Source of the DNA: Fibrobacterota bacterium
Lineage (GTDB): Bacteria; Fibrobacterota; Chitinivibrionia; Chitinivibrionales; Chitinispirillaceae
Direction: 5' to 3'
NCBI GenBank assembly: GCA_023459055.1
Contig: JAEWVR010000036.1
Span: 15,344-79,343, forward strand
DNA: 64,000 nt
The notes under the pieces were generated by a model that searched no databases, was not told the origin of the DNA, and saw nothing but the letters and a program-made list of their open reading frames with translations. A program made the translations under genes and the position numbers. Shown piece by piece: positions 18,401 through 26,697 of this stretch (positions are counted from its first letter, which is position 1; each line of letters opens with the position of its first letter).

Positions 18401-18518
18401 AAAAAAAGCAGTACCAGTTGCTAAAAAGGCAGCAAAACCGGTTGCGAAGAAGGCAACGAAAAAAGCTGCAGCTCCAAAAGTTGTTGCAAAAAAACGCGGT
18501 CGTCCTGCAAAAAAGTAA
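15438..18518 (+). CDS. ppdK: Pyruvate phosphate dikinase with C-terminal histone-H1-like/AT-hook extension
   Basis: Interconverts pyruvate + ATP + Pi and PEP + AMP + PPi. All PPDK domains are present. The N-terminal ATP-grasp has FGGGKADGNESMKNLLGGKGANL and SVRSGARKSMPGMMDTVLN. The phosphohistidine is H484 in GGMTSHAALVARG. The C-terminal PEP barrel has GLFRTEHMF, MLGHRGVRLG, FFSFGTNDLTQMGFGFSRDD and the catalytic C864 in GICGEHGGDP. The core ends near residue 905 (ARLAAAQAAV). The frame then continues about 120 residues, very rich in Lys and Ala with two AT-hook-like KKRGRPA motifs, the second at the very end. The start is the ATG after GGAGG at 15424. A hairpin terminator follows. Core function is near certain; the tail's role is unknown. 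Confidence 0.95.
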   Translation: MAKYVYFFGGGKADGNESMKNLLGGKGANLAEMAGNPALKLPVPPGFTITTDVCTYYYANKRNYPKELKSQVDAALKSVEKLMGKKFGDPVNPLLVSVRSGARKSMPGMMDTVLNVGLNDVTVQGLIDKTNNPRFAYDAYRRLIMMYADVVMEKAEGIEPKGGKGIRKILDERLEKLKHEKGYKLDTEISADELKALVAEFKQIVKDQLGKPFPEDPQDQLWGGIGAVFMSWNGKRAVEYRRIERIPDEWGTAVTVQSMVFGNMGEESATGVAFTRNPGNGEGLFYGEYLINAQGEDVVAGIRTPSPINEYSKNDQSKDHPTLEEVMPEIYKQLFDIQKRLEKHYKDMQDIEFTIENKRLFMLQCRVGKRNGVAAVRTATDMVKEKLIDIDTAIMRVAPNQLVELLLPMIDPAAESATSYIAKGLPAGPGGAKGRVVFTSEDAVEWASRGEKVILVREETSPEDVDGMHKAQAILTSKGGMTSHAALVARGWGKCCVVGCSDIEVTGKTFKTKSGRVIKEGEWISINGTKGTVYEGQLGLVDIDLDNNQSFVALMAMCDKTRKLRIRTNADSPADASKAVSFGAEGIGLFRTEHMFYGEGSDKPLFLLRKMIMSGTVDERKAALNELAVFVKHDIKATMEVLNGLPITIRLLDPPLHEFVPHSDDKIEAMAKELRISVAEVKKRGEALKECNPMLGHRGVRLGITYPEVSEMQIRAILLAAGELIKEGKKAFPEIMVPVTCSVNELTNQKKIVDRVYAEVCEFLGVKKIPFMYGTMIEIPRAALTAKSMAETAEFFSFGTNDLTQMGFGFSRDDIGGFLPEYLTQKILPADPFQTIDQEGIGELIKFGIDRGRSSRPELKVGICGEHGGDPESVKFCHRAGMNYVSCSPFRVPIARLAAAQAAVEDKKSGNKSKTTVKEVKTMAKVTAKKATATKPAAKKAAAKPVKKAVAKKTVTKKAATKKVAAKPTAKKAAPVAAKKRGRPAGSAKKAVPVAKKAAKPVAKKATKKAAAPKVVAKKRGRPAKK
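18204..18518 (+). CDS. Possible independently translated histone-H1-like protein (in-frame internal start in ppdK)
   Basis: Within the PPDK frame, ATG at 18204 (PPDK residue 923) is preceded by AAAGGAAG at 18188-18195 with an 8-nt spacer, a good Shine-Dalgarno. Starting here gives a 104-residue protein beginning MAKVTAKKATATKP, almost entirely Lys, Ala, Pro, Thr and Val, with AT-hook-like cores KKRGRPAGS and KKRGRPAKK. This composition matches bacterial histone-H1-like DNA-compaction proteins (Hc1/AlgP-type tails). It may be made separately as well as in the fusion, or it may be the ancestral stand-alone gene whose upstream stop was lost. Translation from this start is inferred, not shown. 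Confidence 0.4.
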   Translation: MAKVTAKKATATKPAAKKAAAKPVKKAVAKKTVTKKAATKKVAAKPTAKKAAPVAAKKRGRPAGSAKKAVPVAKKAAKPVAKKATKKAAAPKVVAKKRGRPAKK

Positions 18519-18550
18519 TTACTTAAAAGTAGTTTACACGTTAGTACAAT

Positions 18551-18583
18551 AAAAAAGGACCGGAGTAATCCAGTCCTTTTTTA
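18551..18583 (+). terminator. Rho-independent terminator after ppdK
   Basis: AAAAAAGGAC (18551-18560) pairs with GTCCTTTTTT (18573-18582) around a 12-nt loop and ends in a T run. It lies 32 bp after the ppdK stop, and its symmetric A/T flanks could also serve the convergent strand. Confidence 0.85.
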
Positions 18584-18600
18584 TTAGGCTTATATTTTTT

Positions 18601-18655
18601 GGCTGTTGGCTGTTGGCACTTACTACGTGCTACTTGCTACTTGCTACTTGCTACT
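18601..18655. repeat. Heptanucleotide repeat block (CTGTTGG and CTACTTG types)
   Basis: CTGTTGG twice (18603-18616), then CTACGTG followed by CTACTTG x3 and CTACT (18623-18655). It lies between the ppdK terminator and the convergent thpR and shares the CTACTTG unit with 11597-11617 and 30122-30128. Confidence 0.8.
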
Positions 18656-18668
18656 GAATTTTGTCCAT

Positions 18669-19205
18669 TCACTCTGACACAAAACTCGCTTCCCTGACAT
18701 GCTGCGCCCCGTTTTTCCCAAGGTAACTTCTGTATAAATGAAACTCACTTATTTCAAAGGGCTCTGTTTTAAAAAGATGATTATCGGTAATAAACTGAAT
18801 CACACGTTCTTTGTGAGGTCTGTCAAGGCGGGCAACTGTTATGTGCGGATGAAATGTGCGACTCTCTGTTTTCATACCGAGAGCTGTGAGCATCCGCTCA
18901 ATAGAACGCTGAAGATTTTCAAGCTCTGTGCAGTTGTCAATACCAACCCACAATACCTCCGGATCTTTACGCAAAGGAAAAAAACCGGTTGACTTTACCG
19001 CTATGTGGAACGGTTCGAACCGGATTTGTTCCAGTGCAGTAATTATTGATGTCTCTGTTTGTGTATCGGTTTCCCCGATAAAACGCATCGTAATGTGAAG
19101 CTGATCATGAGGAATCCAGCGGGCTCCCTGAATTGCAGTATAAAGATCACTTATCTGGTCCCGCACTTGCTCTGGCATGTCAATTGCAATAAATAATCGT
19201 GGCAT
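18669..19205 (-). CDS. thpR: RNA 2',3'-cyclic phosphodiesterase (ThpR/LigT)
   Basis: Two-histidine (2H) phosphoesterase. The paired catalytic motifs are HITMRF (H37, T39) and HITVAR (near residues 124-128), with the N-terminal signature MPRLFIAIDMP. 178 residues, the normal length. It hydrolyses 2',3'-cyclic phosphates to 2'-phosphates and can ligate tRNA halves in vitro. The ATG at 19205 opens the conserved N-terminus. A single gene, convergent with ppdK. Confidence 0.88.
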   Translation of the reverse strand: MPRLFIAIDMPEQVRDQISDLYTAIQGARWIPHDQLHITMRFIGETDTQTETSIITALEQIRFEPFHIAVKSTGFFPLRKDPEVLWVGIDNCTELENLQRSIERMLTALGMKTESRTFHPHITVARLDRPHKERVIQFITDNHLFKTEPFEISEFHLYRSYLGKNGAQHVREASFVSE

Positions 19206-19495
19206 AATCTGTGTACCTGATAAATCAGGATTTTGTTGAGTGTGTTGCTTTGTTTACAACAATTAAAATGTATGTGGTTTTATTCAATATACCATACTGT
19301 CACCGGATTTTCACAAATAAATAACCAGAAGTGGTGACTCATGGAAAACAACCTGGTTTTGTGTATAAAAGTTTTAAAATCGTGAGCTTGTATGTTGCAA
19401 ATGGGATGCATTAAAAGTACATTTATCTAATGAATTGCTCTTCTTTATCGTAAGCGGAATTACCGGATTCAGGTTAAGCAGAAAGGATTCCTGTG

Positions 19496-21067
19496 ATGAA
19501 TCTTATTTGTACAACAGAACAGATACGTGCAATAGACACTGGAACCATTAATGGAGATAGTGAAAAAGGATATATGTTGATGAAATCTGCTGCTCAGGGC
19601 ATTGCTGATGCAGTTGTGGATGTCGTTGATAAAAGAGATGGTGTACGCATTGCCGTTTTCTGTGGCAAAGGTAATAATGGAGGGGATGGCTTCGCGGCTG
19701 CACGGATACTGCTTGGTAGAGGTTATGATGTTATCTGTTATGCTCTATGTAAATGTGATGATCTTCAGAATGAGGCGAAACGGGCCTATGATGATTATGT
19801 TGCTGCCGGGAATACGGTAATTGAAATTGTGGATAAAGAGGCTTTTCCTGATTGTTCGAAATTCAGTATTATTATAGATGCTCTTTTGGGAAATGGACTA
19901 AAGGGCAATCCTGAGGGGCTTTATGCGGATGCAATTAATTGTATTAATCGGTCACATGTTAACGTCGTTGCCGCAGATACACCATCAGGGCTTGACAATA
20001 ATACCGGAATTCCATTCTCACCCTGTATTGATGCACAGTTTACTGTTACGATGGGATTTCCAAAAGTCGGACTTTATTTCTATCCGGGTAGATCGAATGT
20101 CGGGAGATTGAAAATTCAACCACTTGATTATGATAAGGTTAGTATCGAAAAAGAAAAAATAGATATTCTTACTCCGGACGTGCATGATCTTTACAAAATG
20201 CTGCCACCGCGACATGCTGCCGGTTCGAAACATGATCATGGACTTGCGCTGCTTTTATGCGGATCCCGGGGAATGAGCGGTAGTGCCGCACTTGCATCAA
20301 TGGCTGCACTTCGTGCCGGGTGTGGAATGACTCACTGCGCGGTGCCTGTATCAATTGCAGATATCCTTTCTGTGAAGTTGACAGAAACAGTAATTCATCC
20401 GCTGTGGGAAAATGAATCCGGTGCAGTGTCAATCAATGCTATCGAGCAGATTCGCATACTCGCTGACGGGAAACAGGCTATGTGTATTGGACCCGGTCTT
20501 GGGCATGAAATCGGGACATCAAAACTTGTTCGTGAACTGGTTAGAAGTGTCAGTTTACCATTGATACTTGATGCTGATGGATTAAATGCATTCAAGGGGT
20601 ATGCTGATGAACTTGAGAATCATATCGGTGAAGTAATTATCACACCGCATCGGGGTGAATGGGCACGATTGTTCGGGCCGCTCGAACGGGAACCGTTAAA
20701 GTTGATTAATCAGGTTAAAACTATTTCGCAAAAGTTTGGAATTACCATTTTACTAAAAGGGAATCCGTCGATTTGTGCCTGTCCTGATGGTGCTGTGTAT
20801 ATCCTGCCGTTTGGAAATAGTGCTCTTGCAAAAGCCGGGAGCGGTGATGTCCTCAGCGGGTGTATTGTGTCGCTTCTCGCGCAAGGTGCAGTTGTTCGGG
20901 ATTCCGCAGTACTTGGCGCATATCTGCTTGGACAGGCTGGAGTGATTGCATCAGAATGTTTGAGTGAGTACTCTGTTGTTGCCAGTGATGTTATCGAAAC
21001 AATTCCTCTGGTAATTCAGCAGTTGATTGTCAAAGGACGGAAAATAAATGCAGAACAATCAATATAG
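19496..21067 (+). CDS. nnr: Bifunctional NAD(P)HX epimerase / ADP-dependent dehydratase
   Basis: Metabolite-repair enzyme. The N-terminal YjeF_N epimerase domain (about 1-215) has CGKGNNGGDGFAAARIL and ADTPSGLDNNTG. The C-terminal ribokinase-like ADP-dependent dehydratase (about 225-520) has GSRGMSGSAALASMAALRAG, LDADGLNAF, ITPHRGEWARL and the catalytic GNSALAKAGSGDVLSG. It repairs hydrated NADH/NADPH. The ATG at 19496 is 9 nt after AAGGA; a GTG at 19493 is also possible. It stands alone, with about 290 bp of non-coding sequence before it. Confidence 0.92.
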   Translation: MNLICTTEQIRAIDTGTINGDSEKGYMLMKSAAQGIADAVVDVVDKRDGVRIAVFCGKGNNGGDGFAAARILLGRGYDVICYALCKCDDLQNEAKRAYDDYVAAGNTVIEIVDKEAFPDCSKFSIIIDALLGNGLKGNPEGLYADAINCINRSHVNVVAADTPSGLDNNTGIPFSPCIDAQFTVTMGFPKVGLYFYPGRSNVGRLKIQPLDYDKVSIEKEKIDILTPDVHDLYKMLPPRHAAGSKHDHGLALLLCGSRGMSGSAALASMAALRAGCGMTHCAVPVSIADILSVKLTETVIHPLWENESGAVSINAIEQIRILADGKQAMCIGPGLGHEIGTSKLVRELVRSVSLPLILDADGLNAFKGYADELENHIGEVIITPHRGEWARLFGPLEREPLKLINQVKTISQKFGITILLKGNPSICACPDGAVYILPFGNSALAKAGSGDVLSGCIVSLLAQGAVVRDSAVLGAYLLGQAGVIASECLSEYSVVASDVIETIPLVIQQLIVKGRKINAEQSI

Positions 21068-21224
21068 AATAGATAATAGTTGCCATCTCTCACCGACATT
21101 GTTGGCGTTTCATCTATCCCTGCTTCCCAAAATACTCTGTCTGAAACTATTTTGAAAAAGTCTGTCGGGATTTACGAGAAATAGTATATTTCCCCACATA
21201 ATTACTTATCATCAAGGGCATTGC

Positions 21225-24200
21225 ATGAAAAAATTGATGTGTGGATTGTCAATTCTGTTTACGGTTGCATACTGCGCCGGGTACAATCATCCGGAAATTA
21301 AATGGAGAACTGTTACAACTGAGCATTTCTCAATTAACTACTATGACAAGACTGAACCAGCATTGTATGCCGCATGGAAAATTGCAGAGGAAACATTCGC
21401 AGCGCTTGCACCTCTTTTTGACTATAAGCTTCGTACCCGGATTGAATTATCACTTGCAGATTATGATGATTACAGTAACGGATGGGCAGATTACACATCA
21501 GGGGCAATAATGATCTGGATACCTGATGCACAGATGGAGTTTCGTACGAATACCACCTGGCTGAGAAATGTCATTTCACATGAAATCACTCACATTCTCA
21601 GTCTTGAAAGCAATCGCAGCTCGAAAATGATTGATATAGCCATAGACCTGAATCTTCAGGGCCCCTACGAAAATCTTACCGTTCAGGAGGTTGCTGCTAA
21701 AATAACACCATGGCCAGACTGGTTTGCTGAGGGTATTGCACAATTAGGAGCAGAACGGTTGGGGCACGATTGTTGGGATGCGCGTCGGGAGATGCTGCTG
21801 CGCACAGCAGTGATGGCCAGGCGGCAGTTGAGTCTTGATGAAATGGGCGTTTTCAGCCATGATTTTCGTGGTAATGAACAGGTGTATAATCAGGGGTATT
21901 CGTTTGTAAAGTTTCTCGTCAATCGGTGCGGGCTTGACAATATAACTGCTATATTGAGAAACGGGGCATCGCAACGAATTGATTTCAGAACCGAATTCAG
22001 CGAGCGAACCGGCCGTCAGGTTGAATCGTTGTATGCTGAGTGGCTTGATAGTTTGAGCGAGTCATATCGCGTCAGGTTTCCATCTGCGGGTTCTGCTGAG
22101 ACAGTCTTAAGTCATGGCGGTTTGATTAATGCAGTGCCGCAGGTGTCGCCGGATAAACGGTTTTTCGGGTATTTATCAAGCGGTCGTGATGATGCCGGGC
22201 AGACATCACTTCTGATTTGCGAGTATGCAACCGGCAAAATAATCCATAAAATCCGGTATGCACATACATCATGGGCTTTTTCGAACGATTCCCGTAAAGT
22301 GTATTTTGTCAAGTCGCGTGATCCCAACAGGCACGGATCTTTTCTTAATGATCTTTTTTCGTATGATTTGAAGACCGGGAAAACTATACGAATAACCAAT
22401 GGTGGCCGTATTTACAATGTGGCAGTGTCTCCGGTTAACGGAACTGTCGGAGTTGTGACATTTAATAAAGGTGTTTTCCAGCCGGGCATTCTCGATATTG
22501 CAAGCGGAAATATTATAAATACCGTTAACACGGTTATAGGAGAACCGATTTTAAGATTGTCATGGAGTCCTCAGGATTCAACACGATTTGTCGCCGAGAA
22601 ACTCGTTGATGGAGTCTCAAAGCTGTATATTTATTCTACTTTTGACACTACGGTAACGAGTCTGACATCGAATACTGCCCGGGAAGAATCACCATATTGG
22701 GCTGCGGATGGCCGGATCTATTTCAATGCTGATTATGATGGAGTCAATAATATCTATAGTATTAACAGTGATGGGTCCGACTTGCAACGGTACACAAATA
22801 CAATTACCGGATGTTTTTCTCCTGTTGTGGCTGATAGCAGTGCGATCATCTTCTGCGGTTATAATGTATCAGGATTCACCATTGCCAAATGCGATATCAA
22901 AGGTGCAGCGTATCAGGTCCCATCCGGTCTTGTCTGCACATTCAAATCCTTGCCAGTACCGAAAGGTAAAGTAACAATTAACGCAACACCCTATCGGGTG
23001 CATTATGGATGTAAAATGTCTGAGTTTACAATCTTCGGTGCGATAATGCGTAATGATGGACTCATTATAAAAGATGACAATGTGGATATTGATTCGACAA
23101 CATACAACGCAGGAGTATCTCTTTCATTGTATCAACAGGATCCTCTTGAGAAAAAGAACAAAGTAATCGGACTGGCTGCAGGAATTGCCGGTTTGAACGA
23201 ACGTGCAGTTGATAGCCGGAAGAAGAGTTATAAATCGAAAATGTTGCACAACGATAATAATTTTCTCCGACAGAAGGCATTAATGAAAATGCCTGCGGTT
23301 AAAGGTGAGATTCTCAGTTCAGGAATTATAAAGAATAATAATTTTAATACAAGGTTAAATCAGACATTTAAATCTCAGGCTTCAAATGCAGATTCATCTG
23401 ATTCAAATTCTCTACAGTATCAGATTTATTTGCAGCCAATGTTATCGCTGGTAAATAAGGAGAATAAAGCAACACTGCAATTTCAGATTGCAGCAGTTAC
23501 TTCAATTATTCCTGTACCATATATAATTAATGCATCCTTGTTGTCTGAGTATCAACTATCAAAAAATGCAACAATTGCATTCGGTGCAGTACCGTCCATT
23601 CTTCTCTCATTTCCATCGATATACGGACAATCAGCAGTAAATTCCAGTTGGATATATGGACAAGTACCGGTAATCGTCAACTGGAGTACAACGGGTACCT
23701 ACAATGAAGATATAAATTATAACTTTAATAATTATAGTCAGGTCACAATTTCTACAGGTGCAGAGTTTATTCCATTTGAGGAAATCGAATATGTTGATGA
23801 GGATAGATCAGATACAAGGTTGTATAATGCAAATGCATTTTATACATCAGCGCTGCTTTTTCATGCATTCCCATTGAGTAAATACAATGCCCTGCAGCTT
23901 GTACTTCAGGGTAATTATTACCTGTTTGACAGAACAATGATATTTAATGAATTCAAAGATGAATCAGCAATGCTGCTGCAGTCAATGGTCTCTGCGAAAT
24001 ATGTTTTTCCTATTGTCAGGAACATAAATACCGGCAACAGATATTATTTTGATAATTTTTATGGATCTGTCGGTTATTCCCTGCTCCTTGAAATGAATGG
24101 TACATTTCTTGAAAATCCATCCAGGAAAATTTTACATGATAAGAACTACTCAAAAAATGCTGCTGCAGGGCATCTGATAAGTGCCGCAGTGGAACTTGGG

Positions 24201-24299
24201 CATTATAGATCAAGTATGTATTTCAAGAAATTTGTTTTTAGTGTTGATTACGAACTGTTAAGTGAAAAAGTCTACCTGAAAGTAGCATCGGAGTTTTAA
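21225..24299 (+). CDS. Outer-membrane HEXXH metalloprotease with TolB-like propeller and beta-barrel
   Basis: 1024 residues. A signal peptide covers about 1-18. A gluzincin domain follows, with zinc site H119-E120-x-x-H123 and third ligand E169 in WFAEGIAQ. Residues about 290-590 form TolB/WD40-like propeller repeats (SWSPQDSTRFVAEK, YFNADYDGVNNIYSINSDG). The last about 350 residues are amphipathic strands ending in Phe, as in outer-membrane barrels. It probably sits in the outer membrane with protease and propeller exposed or periplasmic. Its stop overlaps the next ATG (TAATG), tying it to the radical SAM/ketosynthase genes. The family occurs widely in environmental Gram-negatives; substrate unknown. 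Confidence 0.75.
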   Translation: MKKLMCGLSILFTVAYCAGYNHPEIKWRTVTTEHFSINYYDKTEPALYAAWKIAEETFAALAPLFDYKLRTRIELSLADYDDYSNGWADYTSGAIMIWIPDAQMEFRTNTTWLRNVISHEITHILSLESNRSSKMIDIAIDLNLQGPYENLTVQEVAAKITPWPDWFAEGIAQLGAERLGHDCWDARREMLLRTAVMARRQLSLDEMGVFSHDFRGNEQVYNQGYSFVKFLVNRCGLDNITAILRNGASQRIDFRTEFSERTGRQVESLYAEWLDSLSESYRVRFPSAGSAETVLSHGGLINAVPQVSPDKRFFGYLSSGRDDAGQTSLLICEYATGKIIHKIRYAHTSWAFSNDSRKVYFVKSRDPNRHGSFLNDLFSYDLKTGKTIRITNGGRIYNVAVSPVNGTVGVVTFNKGVFQPGILDIASGNIINTVNTVIGEPILRLSWSPQDSTRFVAEKLVDGVSKLYIYSTFDTTVTSLTSNTAREESPYWAADGRIYFNADYDGVNNIYSINSDGSDLQRYTNTITGCFSPVVADSSAIIFCGYNVSGFTIAKCDIKGAAYQVPSGLVCTFKSLPVPKGKVTINATPYRVHYGCKMSEFTIFGAIMRNDGLIIKDDNVDIDSTTYNAGVSLSLYQQDPLEKKNKVIGLAAGIAGLNERAVDSRKKSYKSKMLHNDNNFLRQKALMKMPAVKGEILSSGIIKNNNFNTRLNQTFKSQASNADSSDSNSLQYQIYLQPMLSLVNKENKATLQFQIAAVTSIIPVPYIINASLLSEYQLSKNATIAFGAVPSILLSFPSIYGQSAVNSSWIYGQVPVIVNWSTTGTYNEDINYNFNNYSQVTISTGAEFIPFEEIEYVDEDRSDTRLYNANAFYTSALLFHAFPLSKYNALQLVLQGNYYLFDRTMIFNEFKDESAMLLQSMVSAKYVFPIVRNINTGNRYYFDNFYGSVGYSLLLEMNGTFLENPSRKILHDKNYSKNAAAGHLISAAVELGHYRSSMYFKKFVFSVDYELLSEKVYLKVASEF

Positions 24300-25510
24300 T
24301 GAAATTTTTGCTACTCTATCCAAAATGGCCAAAACTTGAGCATCAGACAGAATTTCATCTGCCGCCTCACGGACCTGTGGTAATGGCAGCCGCGATACCA
24401 TCATGGGTTGATGTCACCTTTATTGATGAGAATGTGCAGGACTTGCCTGATTTGACAAAATGGGATCTTGTTGGAATTTCCACCATGTTGTCTTCACAGC
24501 TGCCGCGTGCATTTGAACTTGCAGATCAGATACGGGCCAGTGGAAAAGATGTCATCTTTGGTGGTATCGCAACAATGCTTCATTCGGAAGAAGTCGCCAA
24601 ACATGCGTCAAGTATGTTTCTTGGTGAAGTAGAGGGTGGGCGACTTGAAAATGTCTTTGTTGACAAAAAGAATGGTACTCTCAAGCCACTCTATAATTAT
24701 ATGAATGATTTTCCTGATACCGCAAGTATCGGGCCGGCAAGACGATCGATTCTTGATTACAGCAGGTATGATTATAAAGGTACAAGGATGGTTGACCTTT
24801 TTCATGCGTCAAGAGGATGCCGGTTTAACTGTTTCCCTTGTTGTACAGGGTTTCTGGGTGGCAAAAAATTCCGTCCCCGTCCTATTGATAAAGTGGTTGA
24901 AGAACTGAGCCTGATTGACAATGACCGGCTTTTTATCGTTGATAATTCACTCGCGCAGGATAAACAGTGGGAAATGGATCTCTTTGATGCAATGGTGCCG
25001 TTAAAGAAGGTGTGGTGCTGCCATCCCATTGAGGACGATGATGAGGTACTTGAGAAAGCTGCCAAAGCAGGTGCATGGTATGTATATCAGGCTATATTTG
25101 ATACATCAGATCATATTCGTGAGCGTGTTCGCCGGTATAAAAGCTATGGTATTGGTGTGGAAGGTACTATAATCCTCGGTACCGATGACCAGGATGAGGA
25201 TTATATCAAACGGCTTGTTGACTTTCTGATAGAGATCGACCTTGATCTTGCTGAGTTTACTATTCTAACACCTTTTGCACATACTCCGATACGGGAAGAG
25301 TATGAAAAGAATGACAGGATACTATCGAATGATCTGAATCTTTACAATGCGGGTAATGTTGTTTTTAAACCAAAACAGATGACTCCCGATACACTGCAGA
25401 AAATGTATCATTATGCGTGGAATACCTTCTATCATGATGAACCGCAGCGATACAGGATGTACAAACTTTTTAAAAAAGCACTTGAGAAAAAGGCTGTTCC
25501 GGTACTATGA
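24299..25510 (+). CDS. B12-binding-domain radical SAM protein
   Basis: 403 residues. The N-terminal cobalamin-binding-like Rossmann domain (about 1-130) includes FLLLYPKW, VDVTFIDENVQD, DLVGISTMLSSQ and VIFGGIATM; the DxHxxG cobalamin His motif is not obvious. The radical SAM core has C174-x3-C178-x2-C181 (RGCRFNCFPC) and VEGTIILGTDDQDED. The reaction is unknown; such enzymes methylate or rearrange unactivated carbons. It overlaps the upstream protease gene by TAATG and the ketosynthase by ATGA, so it likely acts on the product of the ketosynthase pair. Confidence 0.8.
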   Translation: MKFLLLYPKWPKLEHQTEFHLPPHGPVVMAAAIPSWVDVTFIDENVQDLPDLTKWDLVGISTMLSSQLPRAFELADQIRASGKDVIFGGIATMLHSEEVAKHASSMFLGEVEGGRLENVFVDKKNGTLKPLYNYMNDFPDTASIGPARRSILDYSRYDYKGTRMVDLFHASRGCRFNCFPCCTGFLGGKKFRPRPIDKVVEELSLIDNDRLFIVDNSLAQDKQWEMDLFDAMVPLKKVWCCHPIEDDDEVLEKAAKAGAWYVYQAIFDTSDHIRERVRRYKSYGIGVEGTIILGTDDQDEDYIKRLVDFLIEIDLDLAEFTILTPFAHTPIREEYEKNDRILSNDLNLYNAGNVVFKPKQMTPDTLQKMYHYAWNTFYHDEPQRYRMYKLFKKALEKKAVPVL

Positions 25511-26697
25511 GTGATGAACTATGGGTAACAGGCATTGGGATTATTTCCGCTGCCGGATATGGGTATACAGATCATCTCAATGCATTACAAAAGGGGCGTT
25601 CGTCACTTTCTGCACATAATTTTTTTGATGGTGGTCTGCCTGACCCATGCATGTGCGGTAAGGTGCCATCAACATTGATTAATGATTCCATTGATGCAAC
25701 TGCGGGAGACAGAAGTATTCTTCTTGCAGATAAAGCAATTAGTGAAGCCCTTGCGACATCAAAGATACATCCGCGGGATTGTACGATGGATCTTGTAGCT
25801 GGGACAACACTTGGAAATATGCATGGAGGAACCCTTTATTACAAGGCTATGAGATCCGGACAACCATTAAATCCGGATCTTGTCAGAAATGTAATGCCGG
25901 ATGCGGTAGCGAATGTGCTGTCTAAAAAGTACGGATTTACAGGACGGCATATTACTGTATCTTCAGCATGTGCATCAGGAACAACCGCCATCGGAACGGC
26001 AATGGCCCGTATAAGACGCGGGCATTCAGTATGTGCTGTGGCAGGAGGCGTTGATGCACTCTCTCCATTTGTTATTGCAGGATTTAATTGTTTACGGTTG
26101 CTTTCGAAAAAGGAATGCAGGCCGTTTAGTGCATCACGGGATGGTTTAAATCCCGGTGAAGGGGCTGCGTTTTGTGTTATAGAATCGCAGGAGTATGCAC
26201 GCCGGCGGGAGGCATCACCGGTTGCGAAAATCACTGGTTATGGAAATGCACTTGAAGCGTTTCACTATACAAAATCAGATCCTCAGGGAAGCGGTATTGC
26301 ATCTGCAATCCGTAAAGCACTTGACAATGCAGATGTTCGGCCCGAACAGATTGATCATATTCATGCTCATGGAACTGCAACAATAGTTAACGATATTACA
26401 GAATATAACGGATTTGTAAATGTATTTGGTGATCGATTGAAAGATATTCCTGTTTGTTCATCAAAGTCAATGCTTGGTCATACGTATGGTGCAGCCGGGG
26501 CTATCGCCGCGGTAATTTCTGTTGTGTCAATCGTACATGGTTTAATACCTGCAACGCTACATTGCAGTGATCCGGACCCGTTGTTTACTCATCTGAATAT
26601 CTCTGATAAACCACGTAATTGTGTTGTCAGGAAAGTTCTGAGTGTTTCTCTTGGTTTTGGAGGTGAGTGTGCAGCACTGGTACTGGAGGCACTATGA
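25507..26697 (+). CDS. Beta-ketoacyl synthase (FabF-like, catalytic KS-alpha)
   Basis: Complete condensing enzyme with the Cys-His-His triad: C155 in SSACASGTT, H288 in HAHGTAT and H325 in SMLGHTYGAAG. 396 residues. It performs decarboxylative Claisen condensation of an acyl chain with malonyl-ACP. Neighbours suggest secondary metabolism rather than primary fatty-acid synthesis: it lies between a B12-radical SAM enzyme (ATGA overlap) and a Cys-less ketosynthase (ATGA overlap). No acyl carrier protein or ketoreductase gene is next to it. Product unknown. Confidence 0.88.
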   Translation: MSDELWVTGIGIISAAGYGYTDHLNALQKGRSSLSAHNFFDGGLPDPCMCGKVPSTLINDSIDATAGDRSILLADKAISEALATSKIHPRDCTMDLVAGTTLGNMHGGTLYYKAMRSGQPLNPDLVRNVMPDAVANVLSKKYGFTGRHITVSSACASGTTAIGTAMARIRRGHSVCAVAGGVDALSPFVIAGFNCLRLLSKKECRPFSASRDGLNPGEGAAFCVIESQEYARRREASPVAKITGYGNALEAFHYTKSDPQGSGIASAIRKALDNADVRPEQIDHIHAHGTATIVNDITEYNGFVNVFGDRLKDIPVCSSKSMLGHTYGAAGAIAAVISVVSIVHGLIPATLHCSDPDPLFTHLNISDKPRNCVVRKVLSVSLGFGGECAALVLEAL

